64,000 nt of DNA from Cenococcum geophilum 1.58 (lineage: Eukaryota > Ascomycota > Dothideomycetes > Gloniales > Gloniaceae): positions 248,001 to 312,000 of the forward strand of contig KV748269.1 in the NCBI GenBank assembly GCA_001692895.1, in the 5' to 3' direction. A program made the position numbers and the translations under genes. Positions within the stretch are counted from its first letter, which is position 1, and every line of letters starts with the position of its first letter. Shown here one piece after another: positions 1 to 12,500 of the stretch. Below the pieces are notes generated by a model. It worked only from the letters and a program-made list of their open reading frames with translations, was not told the origin of the DNA and did not search any database.

Positions 1-2141
1 AGTATCTAGTTTAATCTTTCCGTTTAACTATCTGTCTGTAAATAATATGTGGTAGAAGTTACTGCTTAAACTTTTTGTTCCGCTAAGAATACCTCCTAGA
101 ATACTGCTACAAATCTTAGATCTCTATCCGATATAATTTTGCTTAGTGCTCTATGTCTTACAAATACTTTTTTAATATAGATTTTAGCGATATCTTCTAC
201 TAAGATTTCTTCCGTATATACTATAAAGTATCCCCACTTTATAAGCTTATCTACTATTACTAAGATTGCGTTATAATCTTATCCAGTAATAGGATTTTTT
301 AACTTTAGTAACTTAATAATAAAGTCCTATAATATAACCTCCCATAGTCTCTTTGGTATTTTAATAGGTTGTAGCCCTCTATATAGCTTATGCCTTATTA
401 GTTTATTTCTTTAGTAATCTAGATATTCTTTAGTAACCTTCCTAGCTATCCTTTAGATTCCGTTAATAATATACTCCTCTTAAAGTCTTAACACTAAGCC
501 CGTAGCTCCGTTGTGTCCTTAAATTAGTCCCTTATAGAATTTCTCTATAAACTGCTCTACTATGCTTCTTAGGATATACTTTACTTCTTAGTTTTTATAT
601 ATATCTAACTATAGGGCTTCTAGTTATACTTTTAGAATTCTTTATACCTAAAAGCTTTCTAGTGTCTTATAGATCTTTTTTAACTTATTCTTTTGCGTTA
701 CTATAATCTTTAGATAATTATACCTAATTAGTCTATTTATATCCTTTTGCAGTAAAGCCCCTAATGGCTTATTATTATTTTATAGTTTAGCCTTTTAACT
801 TAACGCATTAGCTCGCGTATTATCTATACCCTTAGTATACTAAATTTTAAAATAATATTCTGTAAGTATCTCTGCCTATCTAACCTATCTCTAGTTAAGT
901 TCCTTTGTTATTAGGAATCCTATTAGGTTCTTATAATCCATTTTAACTATAAATAGTTTTTCTATGCCTTATAAGAATGCTTTTTATTTCTTTAGTGCTA
1001 TAACTATACCTAATAACTCCTTATTATAGATGTTATAGTTTAACTCTAATAGTGTTATTTTCCAACTATAGTATGCTACTAGATGCTATCTATCTAGATG
1101 CCTTTATATAAAATATACTCCTAGTATAAAGTCTAATATATCTATTTCTATAACCGTCTCTAGTCCTAGTTAATAAATTTTAAGAACTGGCTCCTAGGTA
1201 AATAACTTTTTAACTTTTTTAAAGAGTTTTTGCTGTTTTTTTCCCTATGCCTATAGTTTTTCTTTCTTTGTTAATTATATAAATGGTTTAATATCCTTTA
1301 ACTATTATGTTATAAACCTTCTGCAGTAGTTGTAAAACCCTAAAAACAATTTTAATTATGTAACGTTTTCTAGTTCTTGCTAATTTACTATAGCTTTAAT
1401 CTTCTTTAGATCTATACTAAGTTAGCCTAGTTTAATAATAAATTTAATAAAATTGGTCTTCCTAGTAAAGAACTCGCATTTCTTAATTGCTACTAGCATT
1501 TACTCTTACTATAGTCTCTTTAAGACCCACTTAACGTATTCTCTATATTCTTTCTTATTTATTAAGTAGATAATATTATTATTAAGGTATACTATAACAA
1601 ATTTATCTAAATATTCTCTTAATATATTGTTAATACGCTTCTAGAACGTTACTGGTACGTTTATAAGCCTAAATTGCATAACTAGTGGTTTATATAGTCC
1701 TTTCTTTAACCTAAAGGCTGCCTTTTATTTGTTGCCTTCCTTGATCCTAATCTAATAGTATACCTATTTTAGATCTATCTTTATAAAGATTTGCGCATTA
1801 CCTATCCTATCTTAGATCTCGCTAATTAAAGGTAAAGGATACCTATCCTTTCTAGTAATGCTGTTTAACTATCTATAGTTAATGCACAGCCTTAGTTTGC
1901 CATTTTTCTTTAGTACGAACAGTACTGGATAACCTGCTAATAACTGCGATAGTCTAATATATCCCTTTTGTAAGTTTTCTTAGATAAACTTTTTTAGTGC
2001 TCTACCTTCTTCTTTAGTAAGCTTATAGATTAGAAAGAACCTAAACTTATTCCTAGTTCTAATTTTATTTTATAGTCCTATACTATATACTCTAACAGCT
2101 TTTTACTCTCTAGTAACTATAACTTTTTGCCATACTTATAG
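1..2141 (-). mobile_element. Ty3/Gypsy fragment, second copy of the gypsy-1 family (RIP-degraded)
   Basis: Read on the minus strand this is pol: integrase, RNase H and reverse transcriptase, all broken by many stops. Around 1,860-1,930 the minus strand reads like the conserved RT block [15 protein letters not shown], followed by an LNSITRKDRYPLP-like stretch. The sequence matches 5,230-6,986 plus 9,840-10,215 of the complete gypsy-1 element, without the R1 insertion, differing mostly by C/T and G/A changes. Homology stops at about 2,141, where LINE-like sequence begins. The left end runs off the window. No intact product is possible. Confidence 0.85.
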
Positions 2142-3355
2142 ATAAAAGTTCTAAATATTTTAGAAAAAGTAGAAATAGAAGAAGCGAGGAACAATAGAGA
2201 GGCGAAGGACCCTTACTAGGGGTCCGCTACCTATCTATTATATAGTATAACTATAGCAATACAAACCACCGTCTTGTAAGGCCCTTACTAGACAGTTTAG
2301 ACCTAGAGAAATACTATATCCTTACTATACAAGAGCCGTACTATAATACCTATATATAATTAACATACTGCCCCTAAAGATTTTAGCTCCTATATAAACC
2401 GAAAGCAGCTATACGCGTGTGCTCTATAATTAGTAAGGCTATTAGCCTATCCTTATAGTTATAGTAGGTAATTAATCTAGATATTATAGTTATAATAATC
2501 TAGATATATAGGGGTCTGGTATAAATTATTAATATATATAACCCTAGGGTTAAAGGTGTCCTATAAATGGAGAATATTATATTAGTAATAAGCTTACTTA
2601 AAACTAAAGGCATAGAGTTTATCCTATTAGGAGATATAAACCTCTACTACCTACGGTAGGGGGGTATCTACGTTATTACTAAACGATAGGTAGAGTGCCT
2701 ACTAAAAGCTATAAATACTTAAGGCCTTAAGCTAGCTACCCCTCCTAGAGTAATTATATGGTAATAAGGATCCGCTAAAAGTATAATTAACCTTATATTT
2801 ATAGACGAAGGCCTATACTAGAGACTTAAAAGGTATAACCCTAAAGAAGAATAGGCACTTACTTTAGACTATATCCCTATCTAGATATAGCTAAATTTAG
2901 ACATTAAGGCGTAACTAAATAGTAAAAGATACGCAATAAGGATGCTTAAGGTAAACAGTTTCCTTAATATAGTTAAATAATAACTTTAAGACCTAAAAGA
3001 AATCCACCTAATACTAAACAAGTGAGGCTTATTAGCTACCCCTAAGGAAATCGACTAAAGACTAGAAAGGATCTAGGCAGCGATTAAAAATAGGCTAAAA
3101 GAGTACTGCCCGGTCTTAAGACTAGGCCCTTATACGTAATATATATAGTCTATATAATACGCAGTTCTTATAGCTAGCCAATAATAAGTAAAAAGGAAAT
3201 ATATAAGTAGCTATAACTTTAAAGATAAGAGATAATATAAAGATATAAGAAACTAGTTAAAGAATACCCTAAAAAAAGAAGCAAGGAATAACTGGAAATG
3301 ATTTATAAATAAGTATACTTTTAACCTAAGCCTCCTCTATAATAAGGGCCTGTGG
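2142..3355 (+). mobile_element. Tad-like LINE, part 1 (endonuclease region), RIP-degraded
   Basis: The plus strand around 2,600-2,880 resembles an APE-type LINE endonuclease: an LLGDINLYY segment (LGDFNxHHxxW in the family), then a segment ending in NLIFIDE (family: STIDLVF). Later stretches fit the linker before the reverse transcriptase. All frames carry RIP stops. The element is interrupted at 3,356 by gypsy-1, whose 5-bp target duplication is the last five bases here, and resumes at 14,107. Left end is approximate. Known for the family: target-primed retrotransposition. Confidence 0.75.
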
Positions 3356-3777
3356 TATAATAAAACCTTATAGCAAGAACTATAATAGGCTTGTTAATAG
3401 GCTAGGTGTATAGGTGATATAAACTAAAGTTAATAATAATAACAACTAGTAGAGTGGTTGCCTAATAGATTAACTCTAATTATATTCTGAGAATTACTAC
3501 AAGGAAGGAACTATCTAGGTAGGGACTAAGGGTCCTTAAATACACAACCGTACTCCTATAAAATCCTTCTTATATATAATATATATATACTCTATCTACT
3601 CTATCGCGGATTATATAGATCCTATAGATTATATAGATTACCCTATATAACCTTAGTTACCATTCCTTATTATATAGCTTTATCGGCTCTATCCTAGACC
3701 GTACTTATATTAACTAACTAGCTTCTTCCAACTCTTCCCTAAGTAGTTATAATATTGTACTTAAAGCGTCCGTAACA
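3356..3777 (-). repeat. gypsy-1 3' LTR (422 bp)
   Basis: Aligns end to end with 13,685-14,106. On the plus strand it starts TATAAT (probably TG before RIP) and ends CGTAACA. Its left neighbour TGTGG is the target duplication. Differences between the LTRs are largely transitions. Confidence 0.9.
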
Positions 3778-6700
3778 CTATCTCCCTCCTCTCTATCTTT
3801 ATCCTTAAAGATTCTAAATATCTCTAAGTTATTTACTAGAGGTATAATATTCGTCTAATTATTTTGGTTAATATTATTACTTATTATACCTAAAGCAATT
3901 TCTTTATCCTTAACCGCTTGTCGCATTCGCACTATTGCTGCAATATTATCTCTTAGTGAGATTATACCGTCTCCGTATTCTCGCTATTTAAAAGAAGGGT
4001 TAGTTTATATTATGTTAGTAAACCTATCTTTATAACAATCGTCCTCTTACTTAAAGTGCACTAAAGTAAATATTCGTTTATTCTATAACGTTCGCTCCGT
4101 CTCTAATACTAAATATACGCAACTTATTACTTTTAATAGTTGTCTAATTCCCTAATTAATTTATCTTAGGGTCTTATATTTAATCTACTATAACACAGCT
4201 AGATAATAAACTATTTATTACTCTAGCGGAACTGCGCTAATCCCGTAATGCTAAATAAGAGGCTACTAATACTTAGCAACGGGCCCTTAAGTCTTATCTT
4301 GCGGCATCCGCTTAGTTAATCCGTCTTAAGAAGGTACGTAAGAAGGTGCGTTTTAAAAAGTGGAAACTTATAGAATAGGGTCTATAGGAACTTAGTAATA
4401 AAAAAACGGATTTTCTTCTAATATAGAAGGAAATAGATCTAAGTAGTTCGGCAACTACTCTTCTTAGGTCCCCCTTAGGTAACTTATTTTTTAGTAATCC
4501 TTTTTTATTAATACTGCTTAACCTAATTTCTTCTAATACTCCTGTACCTTTTCTATAGCATTTTTTAAATTTTCTAGTAGTTCCTAGGTAGTCTTAGTGT
4601 AGCCTATCTACTTTACCTTATACTATATTTTATTATTAATGTCTTTATAACTAACAATCTTTAAAACTTGCTATTTATCTTCTTTTTATCCTCTATACGT
4701 ATCTGCCTTATAAACTAGTAGCTTAACATTCCTATATACTAGCTCTAGCATTGCGATATACTATATAGGGTAGATCTTTATCTTAGCTAATAGGTCTAAT
4801 TTAAACGTAACCGGTGAAATCCTTTGCGTAATTTCGAAAGGTCTTAATTTAATATAGTCCAACTTCTTACTTAGTTGTTGGCTCTTAAAATTTTTATATA
4901 GTAGCTATACTTTATCTCCCTCCTTAAGATCTAGTCCCTTAGATCTCTTAGTATTATAGTACCTTTTTATTCTTTCTTATACTTTCTTTACTAATTCTAT
5001 AAAGTTTATATAAAGATTTATTAACATCTTTATCCTTTCTTTAGCTGTACTACTTGTTTTCTTCGCTTATTATAGTAATAATGATATTCTTAGCTTATAC
5101 CCGTAATTCGCCTTAAATAGTAATATACCTATTCCTTCTTAAGGTGTTATATTATATATAAACTATATAACTAGTAATAATAATACCTAATTATTCTATG
5201 CGTAATTAATATAATGTCTTAGATACTACTTTAGTGTCTAATTTAACCTTTCCGTTTAGCCGTCTATCTGCGGGTAATATGCAGTAGAAGTTACTACTCT
5301 AACTCCTTACTCCGCTAAAAATACCTCCTAAAATACTACTATGAATTTTAGATCTCTATCTAATATAATTTTACTTAGTGCTCTATGTTTTATAAACACT
5401 TCTTTAATATAGATTCTAGCAACATCTTCTACTAATATTTCTTCTATATATACTATAAAGTATCCCTACTTTATAAGCTTGTCTACTATTACTAAGATTA
5501 CATTATAATCTTATCTGGTAATAGGGTCTCTTAACTTTAGCAACTTAATAATAAAGTCCTATAATATAACCTTTTATAGTCTCTCTAGTATCTTAATAGG
5601 TTATAGCCCTCCATATAGCTTATACCTCGTTAGTTTATTCCTTTAGTGATTTAGATATTCTTTTATAACTTTTTATACTAAGCCCTAGATTCCGTTAATA
5701 ATATACTCCTCTTAAAGTCTTAACACTAAGCCTCTAGCTCTATTATGTCCTTAAGTTATTCCCTTATAGAAATCTTCTATAAATTACTCTGCTATACTTC
5801 TTAGGATATACTTAGCTTCTTAGTTCTCGTATATATCCGCCTATAGATCTTCTAGCTATACTTTTAAAATTCTTTATACCCAAAAGCTTTCTAGTGTCTT
5901 ATAAACTCTATTTAACTCTTCCTAAGTTGTTATAATTTTCAGATAATTATATCTAATTAATCCGTTTATATCTTTTTATAGTAAAGCCCGTAATAGCTTC
6001 TTATCGTTTTATAGTTTAGCTTTTTAACTTAGAGCATCTACTTGCGTATTATCTATACCCTTAGTATACTAAATCTTAAAATAGTATTCTATAAGCATCT
6101 CTACCCATCTAACCTATTTTTAGTTAAGTTCCTTTATTATTAGAAATCCTGTTAGGTTTTTATAATCCATTTTAACTATAAATAGTTTCTCTATACCTTA
6201 TAAGAATGCTCTCTATTCCTTTAATACTATAACTATACCTAATAACTCTTTATTATAGATGTTATAGTTTAACTCTAGTAGTATTATCTTTTAACTATAG
6301 TATACTACTAGGTGCCATCTATCTTAATATTTTTATATAAAGTATACCCCTAGTATATAGTCTAATGCATCTATTTCTATAACCGTCTCTAGTCCTAGTT
6401 AATAGATCTTAAGAACTAGCTCCTAGGTAAATAACTTTTTAACTTTCTTAAAGAGTCCCTACTGTTCCTCTCCCTACGCCTATAGTTCTTCCTTTTTCGT
6501 TAATCGCGTAAATAGCTTAATATTCTTTAACTATTGCGCTATAAACCTTCTACAGTAATTGCAAAACCCTAGGAATAATCTTAACTGCGTAACGTTCTCT
6601 AGTTCTTGCTAATTCACTATAGCTTTAATCTTCTTTAGATCTATATTAAGTTGGCCTAGTTTAATAATAAATCTAACGAAATTGGTCTTCCTAGTAAAGA

Positions 6701-7030
6701 ACTCGCACTTCTTAATTACTACTAGCATCTGTTCTTCTTGTAGTCTCTTTAAGACCTATTTAATATATTCCCCGTATTCTTTTTTAGTTATTAAGTAGAT
6801 AATAATATTATTAAGGTATGCCATAACAAATTTATCTAAGTGTTCTCCTAATACATTGTTAATACGCTTCTAGAACGTCGCTAGTGCGTTTATAAGCCCG
6901 AATTGCATAACTAATAGTTTATATAGTCCTTCCTTTAACCTAAAAGCTGCCTTCTATTTATCGCCTTCCTTAATTCTAATCTAATGCATCGGGAAAATAT
7001 TCGCAGGATGAGATTTAAGTAGACTTTGAT

Positions 7031-7720
7031 TTTCGCGTTTCGCGTAATTGACATGCAATTTGACCAACTCGACACGCAATTGACCAACTTGACACGCATT
7101 TGACTAAGGGAGCGTTCGGTTGCAATCTGGAGCTTTTTCAATCTGACGTTGACCTGTGCTTTCTTCCGGCAGAAAGGACGCGTTCCTTCCTAATTTGATA
7201 CGCGTTTGTGGCTTTATAAAAGCACGGGCGTGTGCAATCTNAAGNCTCNAGAATGAACTNAATCTNAAATCTGGAACGTAGACCTNNAGATTNAACTGAC
7301 GCCAAGACCTTCAGTTCAGAAGCCGTATACAGTAAAGTTGCCAACTTTTTAGTAACTTTTAGCGTGTTTTTTGGGCGGTCAGAGGAACATCAAAAATTTG
7401 TGGCTGAAGTCAGGTTGAACTGGAATTCAACCGAACAGTCGCCTTAGAATCAGATTGGAGCTCTAGATCAACTTCATTCTAAACTAAATCTAGGGCCTCC
7501 AGATTGCAACCGAACGCTCCCTAACTTGACACACAATTCAACCAACTTAACACGTAATTGACCAACTTAATACGCAATTCGACTAACTTAATACGCAATT
7601 GACTAACTTAATACGCAATTCGACCAACTTAATACGTAATTAACTAACTTAACACGCAATTTAACCAATTTAACACGTAATTGATACGCAATTAACTAAC
7701 TTAATATATTTAAAAGTTAA
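7031..7720. repeat. R1 array a: 20-21-bp tandem repeat
   Basis: Units resemble AACTTAATACGCAATTGACT with 21-bp variants carrying an extra C before GAC. The array is interrupted by MITE-1 (7,108-7,521). Degenerate edge units shade into single-copy sequence, so limits are approximate. Confidence 0.85.
7108..7521. mobile_element. MITE-1 (414 bp, 25-bp perfect TIRs, TSD TAA)
   Basis: The first 25 bases (7,108-7,132, starting GGGAGCGTTCGGTTGCA) are the exact reverse complement of 7,497-7,521. TAA flanks both ends (7,105-7,107 and 7,522-7,524). A 3-bp TAA duplication and a GGG start suggest the PIF/Harbinger superfamily (inference). It lies within array a of R1. It is visibly less AT-biased than its host and contains a cluster of undetermined bases at about 7,241-7,293. 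No transposase. Confidence 0.85.
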
Positions 7721-7868
7721 ATAATACGCAGTTAACCTACTTAGCAACTTTAAAAGGTAACTATATATTTCTTAATATGCAATTAAGGTAAAGTTATATA
7801 CTATATATTTAACTATTATATATTATCTAATATAATCTTATACAATCTTATATAGTCTTATTACTTAG

Positions 7869-8276
7869 AGGCTCTATATAAGGCTTTGTATAAGGCTCTA
7901 TATAAAGCTTTATATAAAGCTCTACGTATAGAGGCTCTATATAAAGCTCTACACATAGAGGCTCTATATAAAGCTCTGCGCATAGAGGCTCTGTATAAAG
8001 CTCTATATAAAGCTCTATATAAAGCTCTATATATAAAGGCTCTGTATAAGGCTTTACGCAAGGCTCTATATATAGAGGCTTTATATAAAGCTCTATATAA
8101 AGCTCTATACGAGGCTTTACGTAAAGCTCTATATATAGAGGCTCTATATAAAGCTCTGTATAAGGCTCTACGCGAAGCTCTATATACGGAGGCTCTATAT
8201 AAAGCTCTATATAAAGCTCTATATAAAGCTCTATATATAGAGGCTCTATATAAGGCTCTACGCGAAGCTCTATATT
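7869..8276. repeat. R1 array b: 12-bp tandem repeat
   Basis: About 34 units close to TATAAAGCTCTA, with GAGGCTCTA variants. Because the unit is a multiple of three, stop-free frames appear on both strands; these are not genes. The unit differs from that of R2 (CACGAAGCTCTG) only by C-to-T and G-to-A changes. Confidence 0.9.
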
Positions 8277-8399
8277 AGGTCCCCGCTATATTCCTAATAG
8301 CGTCTATATATATCTCTACCTATATAGCCGCCTTATTTTTTACCCTTCCTTTTTTCCTTATATCCTCTCTACCTAGGGAGGCACTAGAACGGCAGCTAG

Positions 8400-9095
8400 T
8401 AAAGGACCGTTGCTAGAACTAGATAACTATTGCTAGAACTAGACAACTGTCGCTAAAACTAGACAACCGTTACTAGAACTAGACAACCGTTACTAGAACT
8501 AGACAACCGTCGCCAGAGCTAGACCACCGTCGCCAGAACCAGATAACCGTCGTCAAAACTAGACAACTATCGCCAGAGCTAGACAACTGTCGCTAGAACT
8601 AGACGACCGTCGCTAGAACCAGACGACCGTCGCTAGAACTAGACGACTATCGCCAAAGCTAGACAACTGTCGCTAGAACTAGACGACCGTCGCCAGAACC
8701 AGACGACCGTCGCCAGAACTAGACGACCGTCGCCAGAGCTAGACAACTGTCGCTAGAACTAGACGACCGTCGCCAGAACTAGACGACCGTCGCTAGAACT
8801 AAACGACTATTGCTAGAGCTAGATAACTGTCGCTAGAACTAGATAACCGTCGCCAGAACTAGACAACTATTACTAGAACTAGACGACCGTTACTAAAACT
8901 AGACAACCGTCGCTAGAACTAGACAACCGTCTCTAAAGTTAAACAACTGTCGCTAAAACTAGATAACTGTCGCTAGAGCTAAACAACCGTCGCTAGAACT
9001 AGATAACTGTCGCCAGAACTAGACAACCGTCTTTAGAGTTAGACGACTATTGCTAGAACCAGATAACTATCGCCAAAGTTAGATAATAATAACTA
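8400..9095. repeat. R1 array c: 20-bp tandem repeat
   Basis: About 34 units near CGCTAGAACTAGACGACCGT, in strict 20-bp register. The array is preceded by a unique segment (about 8,277-8,399) conserved in R2 and R3. Confidence 0.9.
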
Positions 9096-9139
9096 GCTAG
9101 CGAATACTATAAACAATTTAATCAATTAATTAAATTAAG

Positions 9140-9500
9140 GTAGTATAGATAGGTAGGCATAAATAGGGAGATGCTAACGAGTAGGTAGATGTAGATAGGT
9201 AGGTAAATGTAAATAGGTAGGTAGATATAGACAGGTAAGTAGATATAGATAGGTAAGTAAATATAAATAGGTAGGTAGATATAGATAGGTAAGTAGATAT
9301 AGATAGGTAAGTAGATATAGATAGGTAGGCGATATAGACGGGTAGGCAATATAGATAGGTAAGTAGATATAGATAGGTAAGTAGATATAAATAGGTAAGT
9401 AGATGTAGATAGGTAAGCAGATATAAATAGGTAAGTAATATAGATAGGTAGGCAATGTAAATAGGTAGGCAATATAGGTAGGTAGGTAAGTTAATAGATA
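9140..9500. repeat. R1 array d: 16-18-bp tandem repeat
   Basis: Units near ATAGGTAAGTAGATATAG with shortened variants. Minus-strand translations give (YLPIYI)n shadow frames. The remaining 3' part of R1 (9,501-9,829) is non-repetitive and matches R2 and R3. Confidence 0.9.
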
Positions 9501-12500
9501 AATAGGTAGAAGAGAACCATCGCTATATTATAATAAATTATCTAAAATAATAATATTTATTTTACTAGCCTTATAAATAGCTTTAAAGTAGCTTTTATTT
9601 ATTTAAAATATGCTATTAGTATAAAAGAGGTAAATATAATTATGGTTACTAAATGCGTAGATTGCTAGTAGGTTGCGCGTAGGTTGTACGCAGGCTATAC
9701 ATAGGCTGCGTGTTAAAAAAAACACGATATAGGCTAGTCGGTCGAGTTGCTAAATGACCTTAACTACGCGCTAATTGCGTTAACTACTAACTATTAAGGC
9801 CATTAAAAGGGTACCATATTTTCCCGATATGGTACGCCCATCTTAGATTTATCTTTATAAAGATTTGCGCATTACCTATTCTATTTTAAATTTCGCTAAT
9901 TAAGGGTAAAGGATACCTATCCTTTCTAGTAATGCTGTTTAACTATCTATAGTTAATACACAGCCTTAGTTTACCATTTTTTTTAGTATAAATAGTACTA
10001 GATAACCTGCTAATGACTATAATAGTCTAATATATCCCTTTTATAGGTTTTCTTAGATAAACTCTTTTAGTGCTTTATTTTCCTCTTTAGTAAGCTTATA
10101 GATTAGAAAGAACTTTAGGCTTATTCCTAGTTTTAATTCTATTTTATAGTCCTATACTATATATTTTAACAGCTTTTTACTTTCTAATAACTATAGTTTC
10201 TTGCCATACTTATAGTATCTCTTTAGTATATAACTTAAGCCTCGCTTAGTCTCCTTATATATCGCTCTAACTTAATACTATACTAACTTAGCTTATTATC
10301 GCATCTTACGTTATTAAGTATCTTTAATATTAACCTGACCTATAACCTAATTGATTTTTAGATTATATTTCTGTAACTAAGGCATTCCTAGTACTGCCTC
10401 GTTATTTCCTAATAGTAATATATTAAAAGACATTTTGATTTATCTCCCTTTAATAGTTAACTAAATAGGTCCTATTTTAAGACTAATAATGCCTCCCCTA
10501 TAGGCTATTAGATCTCCTAAAATGGTCACTAATAGGTAAGGTTCCTCCTTTTACTTATAAGGTAATCCTATCCTCTTAACCGCTACTAGTAAGATATAGT
10601 TCCTTATTACTTTACTATTTATTAGCGCTTTAAACTGCTAATCTTACTATTTAACTTATAAATTTAGGTGTCGACCTTGAATTCCTTTAAGGGTCTAAGG
10701 CTCTACTACTAGCTCCCTTTGGTTCCGTAGGCCTCTACTTTTCCTAACTATTAGCTACTTAATCCTATTTATATTTAGTCCAACTTAGGCTAATACTTAG
10801 TTTACTTTTTATCTTTAATATACCATAAATATATATTCTCTAGGTATTTCTACTACTATTATTTATCTAGGCATTCTTCTATAAGGAATCTTTCTGGCTA
10901 AAGTATTAAGTCTCCTAACTCCTGAACTTCTACTAAATACCAGCTATATATATACTTAGTGTTTTAATACCTCTGTTTATCTACTAACTAATACATTTTT
11001 ATAGGGTATTTCCAATGCTTATTCTTTAGTACTCTATATATATTATATATATTATCTATATATATAATCCACGTTAATATATAATATGCTAGGTGCTTTA
11101 GGTTAACTCTTAGCTCGTCTTTATCCTTAAGTTTAAACCTCTTTTATATTAATCTAAACGTTATAACTTTATTCGCAGGTACTAAAATATATCGCTTACT
11201 TCTTTAGTCCTCTAAACGCTTCTCTAGATCCTTTAATATTATAATTAAGGCTCCCTTAATGTAACTTATTACTTTTTCCATAATTAGGTAGTCCTAGATA
11301 ACTTTTTTATCTAGCTATATATAGAAATCTTCCTACTTATTATTATGCCTTTGCCTATACCACTTTTAGTATAGCTACTAGAGTGTATACGGCTTATCCA
11401 TAAGGAAGTATCTTCTTATCGCTATATTATAATAACCTTTAGTATATTGTTTCTTAAACCTAGTTAGAATCCCTAGATCCTCTTTATTTTCTAGTTTAGT
11501 AAGCTACTTAGCTCTTAGTATGCCTACTTTAGGCCTATTAGTAATTCTTTATACTAGCGCTTTATCCCTTATACGTCCTAATATACTAAATCTCTTATCT
11601 AGTTTCTGCTCTTGCTATAAGGTAATTCTCACTCTAAATTTCTCTATAGTCTCTTTTCTTTCGCGTCTTATAAGTAGATCCTTAAAGTCTTCTTACTTTT
11701 TAATCTTAGTATTGGTTTTCTAATCTTTAGGCCAAATACTATACTCTTCTAGTAAGTCTTTTGGGTCTATATACCTGTCTCCTAATCTAGTTGCTATTTA
11801 TACTATAGATTCTCTAATCTTATTAATATTTCTTATTTGTGTCTTAAAGTCTTAGTTCTATAGGATTCTTAATCCCAAGCTTGCTTCTAACTTAAGCTTT
11901 ACTCCTACCTTAGTCTAACTAGGCTTACTTGGTATTCTTATCTTATCTTAAAAGTCTTATACCTATAGGAATTTCTATCCCGAGCTTATTCTTATATCTT
12001 TAAACTAAGCCGCTGCTCTACTCTATTGGTTATCGTCTATTATAGGTCCTTAAGCTTGCCTTATCTTATCTTAAGAATCTTAGTCGTCTTTTATCTCGTC
12101 TTAAGAATCTTAAGCCTTTAGCCTTTTGCCTTTATTAAGTGCCAAAGTAGTTCGCTATCCTACTTCTCTTATATCTTGTAAAGCGACAGATATTATATCT
12201 AGTGGGGTCTTAATCCCTACTAATATTCCTTATTCTATAGTGGAATTATCCTCTACTTTTGTTATAACATCTCCGAGGTCTACGTGCTCTTAATAAGCCG
12301 CCTTTATTGCCTTATTATTATATAATGTTTTACCTTTATTAAACTTATCGTCCTTAATATCCGATCTGTAAACTAGTTCGTTAGTTCCTCTATATTTTAT
12401 AGATTTTGGCTCCTATAGCTAATAGCTTACGCCATACTTAGCATCTTTATAAATTTAGTATATATTATTATAACAAAATATAAAACTTCTAATTAAACAT

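Larger units (their letters stand above)
6987..9829. mobile_element. R1: TIR element built of four minisatellite arrays (non-autonomous), inserted in gypsy-1
   Basis: Bounded by CATCGGGAAAATAT at the left and ATATTTTCCCGATA at the right, inverted copies of each other. The gypsy-1 sequence is continuous across the insertion, judged against the copy at 1-2,141. Inside, in order: a 20-21-bp array, a 12-bp array, a short unique segment, a 20-bp array, a 16-18-bp array, and about 330 bp of unique 3' sequence. The same order recurs in R2 and R3. No transposase-like coding was found. Without the nested MITE the length is 2,426 bp. The target duplication is unclear, perhaps 2 bp. Confidence 0.85.

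Noticed and set aside
7886-8278. 130-codon frame of Lys-Ala-Leu-Tyr repeats, and the similar frames at 25,590-26,356 and 35,246-35,761
   Set aside because: The 12-bp satellite unit is a multiple of three, so stop-free frames arise on both strands and in several registers. The same sequence lies inside a non-coding TIR element in all three copies.
7869-9100. CRISPR-like array
   Set aside because: Repeats are directly tandem with no unique spacers, and the genome is fungal.
9122-9472. Minus-strand Leu-Pro-Ile-Tyr repeat proteins (also near 26,977-27,251 and 36,397-36,697)
   Set aside because: By-product of the 18-bp array d; two overlapping registers are open and neither has conserved ends.
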